A stretch of DNA of 64,000 bases from Terriglobia bacterium. Its GTDB lineage: Bacteria > Acidobacteriota > Terriglobia > Bryobacterales > UBA6623. Under the pieces are notes generated by a model. It saw only the letters and a list, made by a program, of their open reading frames with translations, was not told where the DNA came from and did no database searches. The stretch lies in the NCBI GenBank assembly GCA_009838515.1, contig VXRL01000033.1, positions 1-64,000 of the forward strand, read 5' to 3'. Shown in pieces: positions 1 to 7,798 of this stretch. The position numbers and the translations under genes are program-made. Numbering within the stretch: the first letter of the stretch is position 1; every line of letters starts with the position of its first letter.

Positions 1-2
1 GG

Positions 3-1109
3 GCCGGCGGGGCCGGCGGCGGTTCCAGCCTCACCATCGAATCCCTGGCCGAGCCGGGATCGATTGTTCAAGCAGGCGACGTCGTGGCCGTGTTCGAGTC
101 CAAGCGCACCGCGGACATGCTGGACACCTACAACTCCATGCTGGCGCAGACCCGCAGGCGTTCCGCGAGTCGAATCTCATCCCTGCTGATCGACGCTGCC
201 AACGTAGAGCAGGACCACCGCAAGGCTTTGGCTGATGCAGGCAAGTCCAAGCTCGAACTGCGCACCGCCGAAGTCAGGTCGAAGATCCAAGCCGAGATCC
301 TCGCGTTGCAGGCTCAGCAAGACGAGGCCTCGGCTGAGCAGCTCACCGAAGAGGTCCGCTTGAGCCGGATCGCCAACACTGCTGAGAGGCGCGTGTACGA
401 GATCGACATAGAAAAGGACGAGCGGCGATTAGCTAGGACCATGCAGGACATGGAGAAGATGCGCCTGCGCACGCCGGTCTCTGGCCTTGTGGTCGTCGAA
501 ACGATGTTCCAGCGCGATGGGTTCTCTCAGGCCTCGGCAGGCGACACCGTCAATCCCGGCTCTACCTTCTTGCGGATCGTGGATCTCTCCAAGATGGCTG
601 TGTACGCCGACATCAACCAGACCGATGCACAGCTTGTGGAGCTCGGATCGCCGGCCACAATCCATCTGGATGCCTATCCTGACGCAGCCTTCGAGGGGCG
701 CGTTGCTGCAATCGGAGCGGTCGCTTCGGCCGGACAGTCGGCCGGCGGTGGCGGCAGGGGCGGGCGTGGCGGCTCGCGGGGCGGTTCGTCCGGCCAGTGG
801 GTCCGGCAAGTGCCGGTCCAGATCGAAGTCCTCAGCCAGGACGAGCGAATCAAGCCCGATCTGTCGGCCAGCGCCGATATCCTCCTGGCGGCCGAAGATC
901 AGGCCTTGGTCGTGCCGCGCTCCGCACTGGGAGAGGTCGGAGGCGAGGATACCGTATGGGTGCAGGATGGCGGCAAGTTTGTCGGGCGAGCGGTCCGGGT
1001 CGGCCAACTCAGCGACACCGAGGCCACCATCCGATCAGGCCTGAGCGCCGGCGAGGTGATCGCCGCGCAACCGGTGCGGGACCCAGACCTACTGCGCGCG
1101 GCGCGGTGA
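3..1109 (+). CDS. HlyD/MacA-like efflux periplasmic adaptor, 5' truncated by window edge
   Basis: Periplasmic adaptor (membrane fusion protein) linking an inner-membrane exporter to an outer-membrane channel. The reading frame is open from base 3, before the first GTG at 84, and the residues there (ESLAEPGSIVQAGDVV) are the first half of a biotinyl-lipoyl-like domain, so the real N-terminus lies outside the window. A helical hairpin with many charged residues follows (about 300-440), then the second lipoyl half (RTPVSGLVV), a beta-barrel segment and a membrane-proximal domain ending at 1109. Odd point: a Gly/Arg/Ser-rich low-complexity insert sits in the beta-barrel region at about 740-800. 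The exporter partner is not in the window and valS converges 37 bases downstream. Family assignment is firm; the substrate is unknown. Confidence 0.85.
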   Translation, partial: AGGAGGGSSLTIESLAEPGSIVQAGDVVAVFESKRTADMLDTYNSMLAQTRRRSASRISSLLIDAANVEQDHRKALADAGKSKLELRTAEVRSKIQAEILALQAQQDEASAEQLTEEVRLSRIANTAERRVYEIDIEKDERRLARTMQDMEKMRLRTPVSGLVVVETMFQRDGFSQASAGDTVNPGSTFLRIVDLSKMAVYADINQTDAQLVELGSPATIHLDAYPDAAFEGRVAAIGAVASAGQSAGGGGRGGRGGSRGGSSGQWVRQVPVQIEVLSQDERIKPDLSASADILLAAEDQALVVPRSALGEVGGEDTVWVQDGGKFVGRAVRVGQLSDTEATIRSGLSAGEVIAAQPVRDPDLLRAAR

Positions 1110-1145
1110 CCCGCGTAGATCGTTCGAGCCCTCGCACTGGCCGGC

Positions 1146-3821
1146 TCAGAGCCCGGTCAAGGTGTTCTGGATGCGCTCGACCTGCGATTCGTAATCGCTG
1201 AGCTTCTGCCGCAGCGAGCTCACGACGTGCTCGGGCGCTTTCTCGACGAAGTTTCGGTTGTCGAGCCGACCTCTCGCGGCGGTTTCTGCCTTGACAAGCG
1301 TGGAGAGTTGTTTCTCCAGCTTGGTGCGGAGTGCGACACGCCGCTCCTCCGGCAGTTGCACAGCCAAGTCGAAATCGGCCGTGTGCCCCAGCGCCTGACC
1401 GGCCCCGGCCGCGCCCGGGCGGGCCGTGGCCTGCAGGTTGGCCAATCGACGCAGGGCCTCCTGCTCGCTTCGCACCACGTCCAGCGTGATTTCGTCCTTG
1501 CTAAACACCGTGCCGCGCAGTGTTTCCCGTGGCGGAAGATTCAGTTCTGCCCTTAGGTTTCGGGCCGTAGTGACTAGGGCCTGAAGGATTTCCACGCGCC
1601 GCTCTGCATCCGGGTCTGCGTCGCCTTCAACGGATCGCGGATAGTCGGTGAGGGCGATGGACTTGAGCGATCCGGGCGTGTTGGAGGTCAGCCGCTGCCA
1701 CAGGTCTTCGGTGATGAACGGCATGATCGGGTGCAGCAGCCGCAGCGATCGCTCAGTCGCGGCCAGCATGTTCTTCCAGCCGTTGGTCAAGCCGCTGCCG
1801 TCCTCGAACGAGAGTTTCTTGAGTTCGATGTACCAGTCGCAAAACTCGTGCCAGAAAAAGTGGTACAGCGTGCTTGCAACCTCGTGGTAGCGGAAGCTGT
1901 CGATCTGTTCGTTGGCTTGGGCAGCCACGGTATCCAATCGCGAGAAAATCCATCGATCGGCGAGAGACACCTCTCCAGTCCGCTCGTCCGGGAGGGGGCG
2001 GTAATCGGCCAAGCTTGCGGGCGTCCACACGCCAGCACGGGCCTTCTCCAAGCTCATGCCGACGAAGCGCAGTGCGTTCCAGATCTTGTTCGCAAACGTG
2101 CGGTAGCCCGCGATGCGCTCTTCCTTGAGCACCACGTCCGAGCCCTGTCCGGCCGACGCCACCAGCGCGAAGCGAACCGCGTCGGTGCCGTAGCGCTCGG
2201 TCATCTCGATCGGGTCGATCACGTTGCCCTTGGTCTTGGACATCTTCTGCTTGTCTGCATCGCGAACTAGGCCGTGAATAAAGACCTTGCGGAAGGGCAC
2301 CTCGTCGGTCATCGCGATGCCGAGCATCATCATCCGCGCCACCCAGAAGAAGAGGATGTCAAAGCCCGTGTTGAGCAGCGCAGTAGGGTAGAAGGCCGTT
2401 AGGTCGTCAGTCTTGTCGGGCCAGCCCATGGTCGAAAACGGCCACAGGCCGGAACTGAACCAAGTGTCCAGCACATCCGTCTCTTGGTGGGTGACGCGCA
2501 GCCCGCGCCGCGCGGCCTCGGCCCGCGCCTCGTCCTCATTGCGTGCCACGACGAACGAGCCGTCTTCGAGATGCCAAGCCGGGATGCGGTGGCCCCACCA
2601 GAGCTGCCGAGAGATGCACCAGTCGCGGATGTTGCGCATCCACTCGAAGTAGTTGCGCTGCCACTGGTCCGGCAGGATCTCGGTGCGGCCTTCTTCTACG
2701 GCTTGGATCGCGGCATCTGCCAGCGTCTTGGTGCGGACGAACCACTGCGTCGAAACCCGCGGCTCCACCGCCAGTCCGGATCGCTGGCTGCGCCCGATGT
2801 TGTTGGTGTACTCCTCGATCTTGTCGATCAGCCCCAGTGCCGCGAGATCCTCGACGATCTGCTTGCGGGCGTGGTTGCGGTCCAGCCCCGCGTAAGTGCC
2901 GCCGTTGGCGTTGATCTTGGCCTCTTCGTCCAGAACGGTGATGCATTCCAGTCCGTGCCGCTGGCCCGCCGCGAAGTCGTTGGGGTCATGCGCGGGCGTG
3001 ACCTTGACGATTCCGGTGCCGAATTCCGGGTCCACGAAGTCGTCGCAGACGACCGGAAGGCTACGGCCCACTAGCGGCAGCTGGACGCTGCGTCCGTGCA
3101 ATTGCCGGTAGCGCTCGTCGTCGGGGTGGACCGCCACGGCTGTGTCGCCGAGCATGGTTTCCGGACGGGTCGTGGCGACCACGACGAAATCTCCGTCTGC
3201 CCCTTCGACGGGATAGCGGAGGTGCCACAGAGAACCCTCTTGGGTCTCGTACTCGACTTCTAGGTCGGAGATGGCCGTGAGTGTGCCCGGATCCCAATTG
3301 ACCATGTACTCGCCGCGGTAGATCAGGCCGCGCTCGTATAGGCGGACGAAGCACTCGGCCACAGCCCGCGACAGCCCGGGGTCCATCGTGAACCGCTCTC
3401 TGGTCCAGTCGCAGCTCGCGCCGACGCGCTTGAGCTGCCCGACGATCTTGCCGCCGTAGGTCTCCTTCCAGCTCCACACGTGCTCTAGGAACTTTTCGCG
3501 CCCGAGATCCCGGCGGTCGATGCCGTCCTTGGCCAAGTGGCGCTCGACCAGCATCTGGGTAGCGATACCGGCGTGATCGGTGCCCGGCAGCCAGAGAACG
3601 TTGCGCCCGCGCATCCGCTGCCAGCGCATCGTGATGTCGACCTGAGAGGTCTCGAACATGTGCCCCATGTGCAGCGCGCCGGTGACGTTGGGGGGCGGGA
3701 TCACCAGCGAGAACACGGGTTTCGACGAGGCAGTGTCAGCTTTGAACAGACCCTCACTGACCCACCACTCGGCCCACGCTGGTTCAATCTGCGAGGGATC
3801 GTAGGCTTTCTCTAATTGCAT
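1146..3821 (-). CDS. valS: Valine--tRNA ligase
   Basis: Cytoplasmic class I aminoacyl-tRNA synthetase charging tRNA-Val with valine. The 891-residue length is typical. The HIGH signature is seen as HMGH within PNVTGALHMGHMFE near residue 50, and the KMSKS loop as KMSKTKGNV near residue 535. A large insert between them carries the CP1 editing domain, followed by the anticodon-binding domain and a C-terminal charged coiled coil (about 820-890) that in this family contacts the tRNA elbow. The ATG at 3821 (MQLEKAYDPSQIEP) gives the expected N-terminus. It is a single gene, divergent from the xdhC-like gene across a 398-base gap and convergent with the adaptor gene on its other side. Confidence 0.97.
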   Translation of the reverse strand: MQLEKAYDPSQIEPAWAEWWVSEGLFKADTASSKPVFSLVIPPPNVTGALHMGHMFETSQVDITMRWQRMRGRNVLWLPGTDHAGIATQMLVERHLAKDGIDRRDLGREKFLEHVWSWKETYGGKIVGQLKRVGASCDWTRERFTMDPGLSRAVAECFVRLYERGLIYRGEYMVNWDPGTLTAISDLEVEYETQEGSLWHLRYPVEGADGDFVVVATTRPETMLGDTAVAVHPDDERYRQLHGRSVQLPLVGRSLPVVCDDFVDPEFGTGIVKVTPAHDPNDFAAGQRHGLECITVLDEEAKINANGGTYAGLDRNHARKQIVEDLAALGLIDKIEEYTNNIGRSQRSGLAVEPRVSTQWFVRTKTLADAAIQAVEEGRTEILPDQWQRNYFEWMRNIRDWCISRQLWWGHRIPAWHLEDGSFVVARNEDEARAEAARRGLRVTHQETDVLDTWFSSGLWPFSTMGWPDKTDDLTAFYPTALLNTGFDILFFWVARMMMLGIAMTDEVPFRKVFIHGLVRDADKQKMSKTKGNVIDPIEMTERYGTDAVRFALVASAGQGSDVVLKEERIAGYRTFANKIWNALRFVGMSLEKARAGVWTPASLADYRPLPDERTGEVSLADRWIFSRLDTVAAQANEQIDSFRYHEVASTLYHFFWHEFCDWYIELKKLSFEDGSGLTNGWKNMLAATERSLRLLHPIMPFITEDLWQRLTSNTPGSLKSIALTDYPRSVEGDADPDAERRVEILQALVTTARNLRAELNLPPRETLRGTVFSKDEITLDVVRSEQEALRRLANLQATARPGAAGAGQALGHTADFDLAVQLPEERRVALRTKLEKQLSTLVKAETAARGRLDNRNFVEKAPEHVVSSLRQKLSDYESQVERIQNTLTGL

Positions 3822-4219
3822 GAAATCGAGGGCAGGGAACTAGACCCACTGTACAACACGCACCCGGCCGGCCTTCTGGTCAGCCGGTGGCCGAAACGCC
3901 CGCTCTCGGACGCGGCGCGCTGGCTGGTTCAGGGCAGGATCTCGCGGGCCGATCGAACGTGGCTTGGGAGCACGGAGGGGGGCGGCGCGCTCGGACAGGA
4001 GTGGCCTTACGGCGCTTGCCTGGCAAGCCCGCCGATGTCCTGACCGGAACATGGTTTGCTTGGTGATTCGGACCGCGATGAGGCCCGATACGCATCCTGA
4101 TCGCCCTTCAGATTCACCAGCCTGAACGGGTTGAGAGCGGCGATGACGCGGGTTCCTCCGTGACCGGTTCGCCGCGCGAGCACGCGATTTCGCGGTGGAT
4201 TCCCATATCATGTAGGAAC
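3822..4219. other. Intergenic region between divergent valS and xdhC-like gene
   Basis: No convincing gene is present; the open frames here lack family signatures and good ribosome binding sites. The only structure I noticed is a 15-base palindrome at 4014-4028 (GCTTGCC, one central base, GGCAAGC), which could be an operator or a small hairpin. No clear -35/-10 pair was found for either flanking gene. Confidence 0.5.
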
Positions 4220-5125
4220 ATGCCCCGCCCGATGGATGTGTACGAGGAGCTGGTGGAGCTCCGCCGCTCCGGTGAGAAGTGCGCAGTCGCGACGATCGTC
4301 GAGGTCGCCGGCTCGATCCCGAGCTTCCAGAGCGCCAAGATGCTGATCCGACAGGACGGTACCATGGTGGGCACCATCGGAGGCGGTTGCACCGAGGCTG
4401 AAGTTTGGCAGGCGGCACGCGATGTCATCGAGACCGAGAAGCCGCGCATGCTGCAGTTCAACCTTGGCCAAGAGGCGGCCTACGACAACGGATTGATCTG
4501 CGGCGGGCAGCTCAACGTGTACGTGGAACCAGTCTTGCCAATGCCTAAAGCGCTGATATTCGGCGCGGGCCACATTTCCAAGAGCCTGTCCAAGGTGGCC
4601 ACGTTGGCGGGATTCGCCACCACCGTCATTGACAACCGCGACAGCTACGCCAACCGCGAGCGGTTTCCCGAGGCTTCCGAGGTGATCGCCGCCGAGTACG
4701 AGGATGTCTTCCCGACGTTGCCCTGCAACGATGCGACCTACGCGATCATCGTCACGCGCGGCCACAAAGACGACATGCGCGTGCTCCGCTGGGCGGCCGC
4801 CCAGCCGTTGCGCTACGTCGGCATGATCGGATCGAAGCGGAAGACGATCGAGGTCGCCAAGCATCTGCTCGCCGAGGGTGTCGCGCTCGAGAAGCTCTCG
4901 CGGATCCACGCGCCGATGGGTCTCGATATCGGGGCCGTCACGCCGGAGGAGATCGCTGTTGCCGTGGTAGCCGAAATGATTCGCAGGCGCCGCAACTCGC
5001 AGGACGGATGGAGTCCGCTGTCGAAGTCGATCTTCGCCGAGGGTCTACCGCGCGCGCTTACGGCCGCAGGCGTGGCCGACACCGAGTCGGTGTCTGAGAC
5101 AGAACCCGTAGCCGAGACGCGGTGA
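4220..5125 (+). CDS. XdhC/CoxF-family molybdenum cofactor maturation protein
   Basis: XdhC-family proteins bind molybdenum cofactor and help deliver the sulfurated form to xanthine dehydrogenase or CO dehydrogenase-type enzymes in the cytoplasm. The N-terminal XdhC/CoxI domain is visible (VATIVEVAGSIPS, then GTIGGGCTEAEVW), followed by a Rossmann-like domain opening with LIFGAGHISKSLSKVA near residue 115 and VIDNRDSYANRERFP. About 301 residues. I chose ATG 4220, which has AGGA just upstream; ATG 4232 is possible and would give better spacing to the same motif. The gene overlaps the next by four bases (GTGA), so the pair is probably translationally coupled. No molybdenum hydroxylase structural genes are adjacent. 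The molybdenum-dependent formate dehydrogenase at 55.5 kb belongs to another cofactor family, so a link is only a guess. Confidence 0.88.
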   Translation: MPRPMDVYEELVELRRSGEKCAVATIVEVAGSIPSFQSAKMLIRQDGTMVGTIGGGCTEAEVWQAARDVIETEKPRMLQFNLGQEAAYDNGLICGGQLNVYVEPVLPMPKALIFGAGHISKSLSKVATLAGFATTVIDNRDSYANRERFPEASEVIAAEYEDVFPTLPCNDATYAIIVTRGHKDDMRVLRWAAAQPLRYVGMIGSKRKTIEVAKHLLAEGVALEKLSRIHAPMGLDIGAVTPEEIAVAVVAEMIRRRRNSQDGWSPLSKSIFAEGLPRALTAAGVADTESVSETEPVAETR

Positions 5126-5718
5126 GCACGGCGGGTCTGATCCTAGCCGCCGGTCGCTCCTCCCGGATGGGCAGCGACAAGGCGCTTCTGGACTTTCGCG
5201 GACGCCCCTTCCTCAGCCACTTGGCGTACCTGCTGCTCCCTCGGGTCGATTCGCTAGTAGTCGTTTTGGGGCATCATGAGCAGCGCGTTCGAGAGGCGCT
5301 GCCAGCCTCGTCGCGCGTCCGGGTTGCGGTCAACCGCGATTACGACCGGGGAATGCTGACATCCCTGCAGTGCGGGCTGTCGCAGATTGGGCAACAGGTG
5401 GACGCGCTGCTGTGGATGCTGGTGGACCATCCGGCAGTGCGGGGCCACACCCTCGACAGATTGCTCGCGGCCGCCGCGGATTCGCGCGCTCCACTGGTAA
5501 TTCCCCGGCATGGAGGCGAGCGTGGCCATCCGGTTGTGCTGTCCAAGCGGGTGATGAGGGATTTGTTGGACCTCGATCCCAGCTGCAGTCCGCAAGATGT
5601 CGTGCGCGGCTACTATCGCGAAGCGCATTTCCTCGACACCGCTGACAAGGGTGTCGTGCTGGACATTGACCGCCCGGAGGACTATCGCGGGCTTGCCACG
5701 CCCGCGCGGGCCCAATAG
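5122..5718 (+). CDS. MobA/MocA-like molybdenum cofactor nucleotidyltransferase
   Basis: Nucleotidyltransferase family protein, probably a CTP- or GTP-dependent transferase that attaches a nucleotide to molybdopterin. The diagnostic N-terminal motif LILAAGRSSRMGSDKALL is present at residues 6-23, and the acidic metal-binding loop is seen as WMLVDHPAV near residue 97. The 198-residue length suits the MocA/MobA fold. It starts with GTG at 5122, inside the stop of the xdhC-like gene, so the two are one operon. Pairing of XdhC with a MobA-like protein is common beside molybdenum hydroxylases and suggests cytidylyl transfer (MocA type) rather than guanylyl transfer. That choice is inference, because specificity cannot be read from the motif. 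Confidence 0.87.
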   Translation: MSTAGLILAAGRSSRMGSDKALLDFRGRPFLSHLAYLLLPRVDSLVVVLGHHEQRVREALPASSRVRVAVNRDYDRGMLTSLQCGLSQIGQQVDALLWMLVDHPAVRGHTLDRLLAAAADSRAPLVIPRHGGERGHPVVLSKRVMRDLLDLDPSCSPQDVVRGYYREAHFLDTADKGVVLDIDRPEDYRGLATPARAQ

Positions 5719-5743
5719 GGCCGGTTCTAGACTCGGTGAGTCC

Positions 5744-7300
5744 TCAGCCCCTTACGCGCGTCGGGAGCTGTGTCGGGGGCCGGGAACCCTCCCAGCCTTC
5801 TCGCAGCATGTGGGCAAGGCCGTTCAAGAGAGACACGTGTTCGGGCCGGTTGGCGATATTGCGCAGCTCGTTGCGCGAGTTCTTGTAGTCGTAGAGTTCG
5901 ACGGTGCTGTACGGGCTATCGATCCCGGACCACTCGGTATAGCGGTAACGCTCGGTGCGCATGGAATAGCCCATCCCGGGACCCACGCCCGGAATGATGC
6001 GGGGGTGCTGGCTGAACACCGCTCTCTTCCACAGGCGCTTCGGATCGTCGAAGATACCTCGCCAGCTGGATCCCTCCATGTTCGGGGCTTGGGGAACGTC
6101 GCAAAGCGCGCACAGGGAAGGGAACAGGTCGACCGACTCGACGAGCGCCTCGGTCTTGCGGCCCGCATTGCGCTGGAGCGGGGCCCGCACGACCAACGCG
6201 GTGTGGGTGGCGGCCTCGTAGTTCGAGTGTTTGTTCCAGAGACCTAGTTCACCTAGGTGCGAGCCGCTGACCCCTACGATTGCAACCGCGGTGCGCTCTG
6301 CGATCCCGTTCTGGTCTAGGGCGTCGAGCAAAACGCCGACCTGGGAGTCTGCGAAGGTCAAACATGCGCGGTACGCCCGGATCAGCTCGCGCGCCTTCGG
6401 TATGGGGATCGGCCCTTCGCCGGGGATATCGTCGTATGTTCGGATCTCATCCGAACCGTGGAGTGCGAATCTGGGCGCATCGCGAGGCGGGTCGGGGTCT
6501 TTCGGGATGTCCGACCTTCCGGTGGGATAGAGCTTGAAGAAGCGCTCCGGCGCGATCATCGGGAGGCTGGGCCCGCGCAGGCCAACTGCGATGAAGAACG
6601 GGCGATCCCTCAGTTGCGCGATTGCTTCCGCGGCCGCCGCGGCAATCTGTTCGTCGGGGAGCTGAGACTCGTCAGCCGAGGATGCTCTCCAACTGCTGGA
6701 TGTTGTCGCCCTTGCGACTGTCCCGGACTCTCCTTCCGAGATGCGCCAACCGCTGCGCTGCAGCCGCCGCCAATTCGCCTCCGACTGAGCGTCGTTCTCG
6801 TCGCTGCGCCAAGCAGGCCCGCCCGGATTCCACGGTGCAATGCTCCAAGACTGCCGGTCGTCCAGCGCCGGAGATTCGAACACCTTGCCGAACGCAGTAG
6901 TCTCGTACCCGTGGTCGCGGAACTGCGCGGGCAGGGTCATTGCGTTGGGCCGATAGGCTCGAAAATGGATCCGCTGGTCGTAGACGCGGGTCGTGTCCGG
7001 CCGCAGGCCTGTCAACAGGGTCGTCCTAGAGGGGCTGCTGGCTGCTTGCTGGCAGTAGCTTCGCAAGAAGGTCATGCCGTGTGCCGCCAAGCGGTCGATG
7101 TGCGGTGTCTTGACCCGCGGGCTGCCGTAGCAACCCAATTCCGGCCGGAGGTCGTCCACCAGCACCAGCAACACGTTGAGCTTCGGCTGCGGCTCCGCGG
7201 TCTGCTGGGCCAGGCCGGCGGTTGCGGCCGCGAGCCCGGACAGTGACGCTCCGCCAGAGCATAGGAACTCGCGGCGGGAGGTGTGCAAGCGATGGTTCAC
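5744..7300 (-). CDS. Tat-exported sulfatase, iduronate-2-sulfatase-like, Ser-type active site
   Basis: Alkaline-phosphatase-superfamily sulfatase hydrolysing a sulfate ester, probably on a sugar, outside the cytoplasm. A twin-arginine-like signal (TSRREFLCSGGASLSGLAAA) opens the protein. Metal ligands appear in VLLVLVDDLRPELGCYG and the rest resembles iduronate-2-sulfatase (LRPDTTRVYD). In the sulfatase signature C/S-x-P-S-R the first position is Ser (S88-S-P-S-R), not Cys, so formylglycine would have to come from the radical-SAM (AtsB-type) route. The frame is open up to 7537, inside trxA; I chose GTG 7300 because it lies after the trxA stop and directly precedes the Tat signal. About 518 residues. 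It follows mutS and trxA on the same strand at a 103-base gap. Confidence 0.88.
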   Translation of the reverse strand: MNHRLHTSRREFLCSGGASLSGLAAATAGLAQQTAEPQPKLNVLLVLVDDLRPELGCYGSPRVKTPHIDRLAAHGMTFLRSYCQQAASSPSRTTLLTGLRPDTTRVYDQRIHFRAYRPNAMTLPAQFRDHGYETTAFGKVFESPALDDRQSWSIAPWNPGGPAWRSDENDAQSEANWRRLQRSGWRISEGESGTVARATTSSSWRASSADESQLPDEQIAAAAAEAIAQLRDRPFFIAVGLRGPSLPMIAPERFFKLYPTGRSDIPKDPDPPRDAPRFALHGSDEIRTYDDIPGEGPIPIPKARELIRAYRACLTFADSQVGVLLDALDQNGIAERTAVAIVGVSGSHLGELGLWNKHSNYEAATHTALVVRAPLQRNAGRKTEALVESVDLFPSLCALCDVPQAPNMEGSSWRGIFDDPKRLWKRAVFSQHPRIIPGVGPGMGYSMRTERYRYTEWSGIDSPYSTVELYDYKNSRNELRNIANRPEHVSLLNGLAHMLREGWEGSRPPTQLPTRVRG

Positions 7301-7403
7301 GGCGGAAAGCGGTTTGGCGGGTTGGCCGCTCAGACGTGCAAGCCCGCGGCGTCCCGCAGATGCTGCGCGGAAGGCCGCGGAGGGCGCTTCACTCTTGCCC
7401 GGC

Positions 7404-7736
7404 TCAGGCCACGTGGGCGTCGATCCTGTCCGCCACTCGTGCCTCGGGGACAGCCCCGACAATCTGCTCGACGGGCTGGCCCGCCTTGAACAGCAGCATG
7501 GTCGGGATGCCGCGCACGTTGAAGCGCTGCGCGGCACTCGGGTTCAGGTCGACGTCAAGCTTGCCGATCTTGACCTTGCCGGCGTACTTTTCGGCCAGCG
7601 AGTCGATGACCGGGGCCATTTGCCGGCACGGGCCGCACCAAGTTGCCCAGAAGTCGACCAAGACGGGTTGCTCGGAATTCAGGACCTCGGAGTCGAAGTC
7701 CGAATCGGTGAACGTGAGTGTGTGGGAACCAGCCAT
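7404..7736 (-). CDS. trxA: Thioredoxin
   Basis: Small cytoplasmic thiol-disulfide oxidoreductase of about 110 residues. The active site WCGPC is in VDFWATWCGPCRQMAP, and the cis-proline loop RGIPTMLLFKAG follows at the usual distance, so a functional thioredoxin fold is expected. ATG 7736 is chosen over the TTG three bases earlier because GGAGG at 7743-7747 lies six bases upstream. It sits 56 bases after mutS on the same strand, with a short tandem repeat in the gap, so it may share the mutS transcript or have its own promoter there. Confidence 0.96.
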   Translation of the reverse strand: MAGSHTLTFTDSDFDSEVLNSEQPVLVDFWATWCGPCRQMAPVIDSLAEKYAGKVKIGKLDVDLNPSAAQRFNVRGIPTMLLFKAGQPVEQIVGAVPEARVADRIDAHVA

Positions 7737-7754
7737 CAAGAACCTCCAGTGGAT

Positions 7755-7798
7755 TGAAATCTCAGCGTAGCAGACTGAAATCTCAGCGCCCCTCAGCG
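7755..7798. repeat. Short direct repeat in the mutS-trxA gap
   Basis: The 13-base unit TGAAATCTCAGCG occurs at 7755-7767 and 7776-7788 with a 21-base period, and its last seven bases (CTCAGCG) recur at 7792-7798, running into the mutS stop. The period is two helical turns, which would suit a protein binding one face of the DNA, but it may equally be a small slippage duplication. Confidence 0.5.

Noticed and set aside
6865-6890. tRNA-like T-loop sequence GATTCGAAC
   Set aside because: It lies within the Ser-type sulfatase coding sequence and no cloverleaf can be formed around it.
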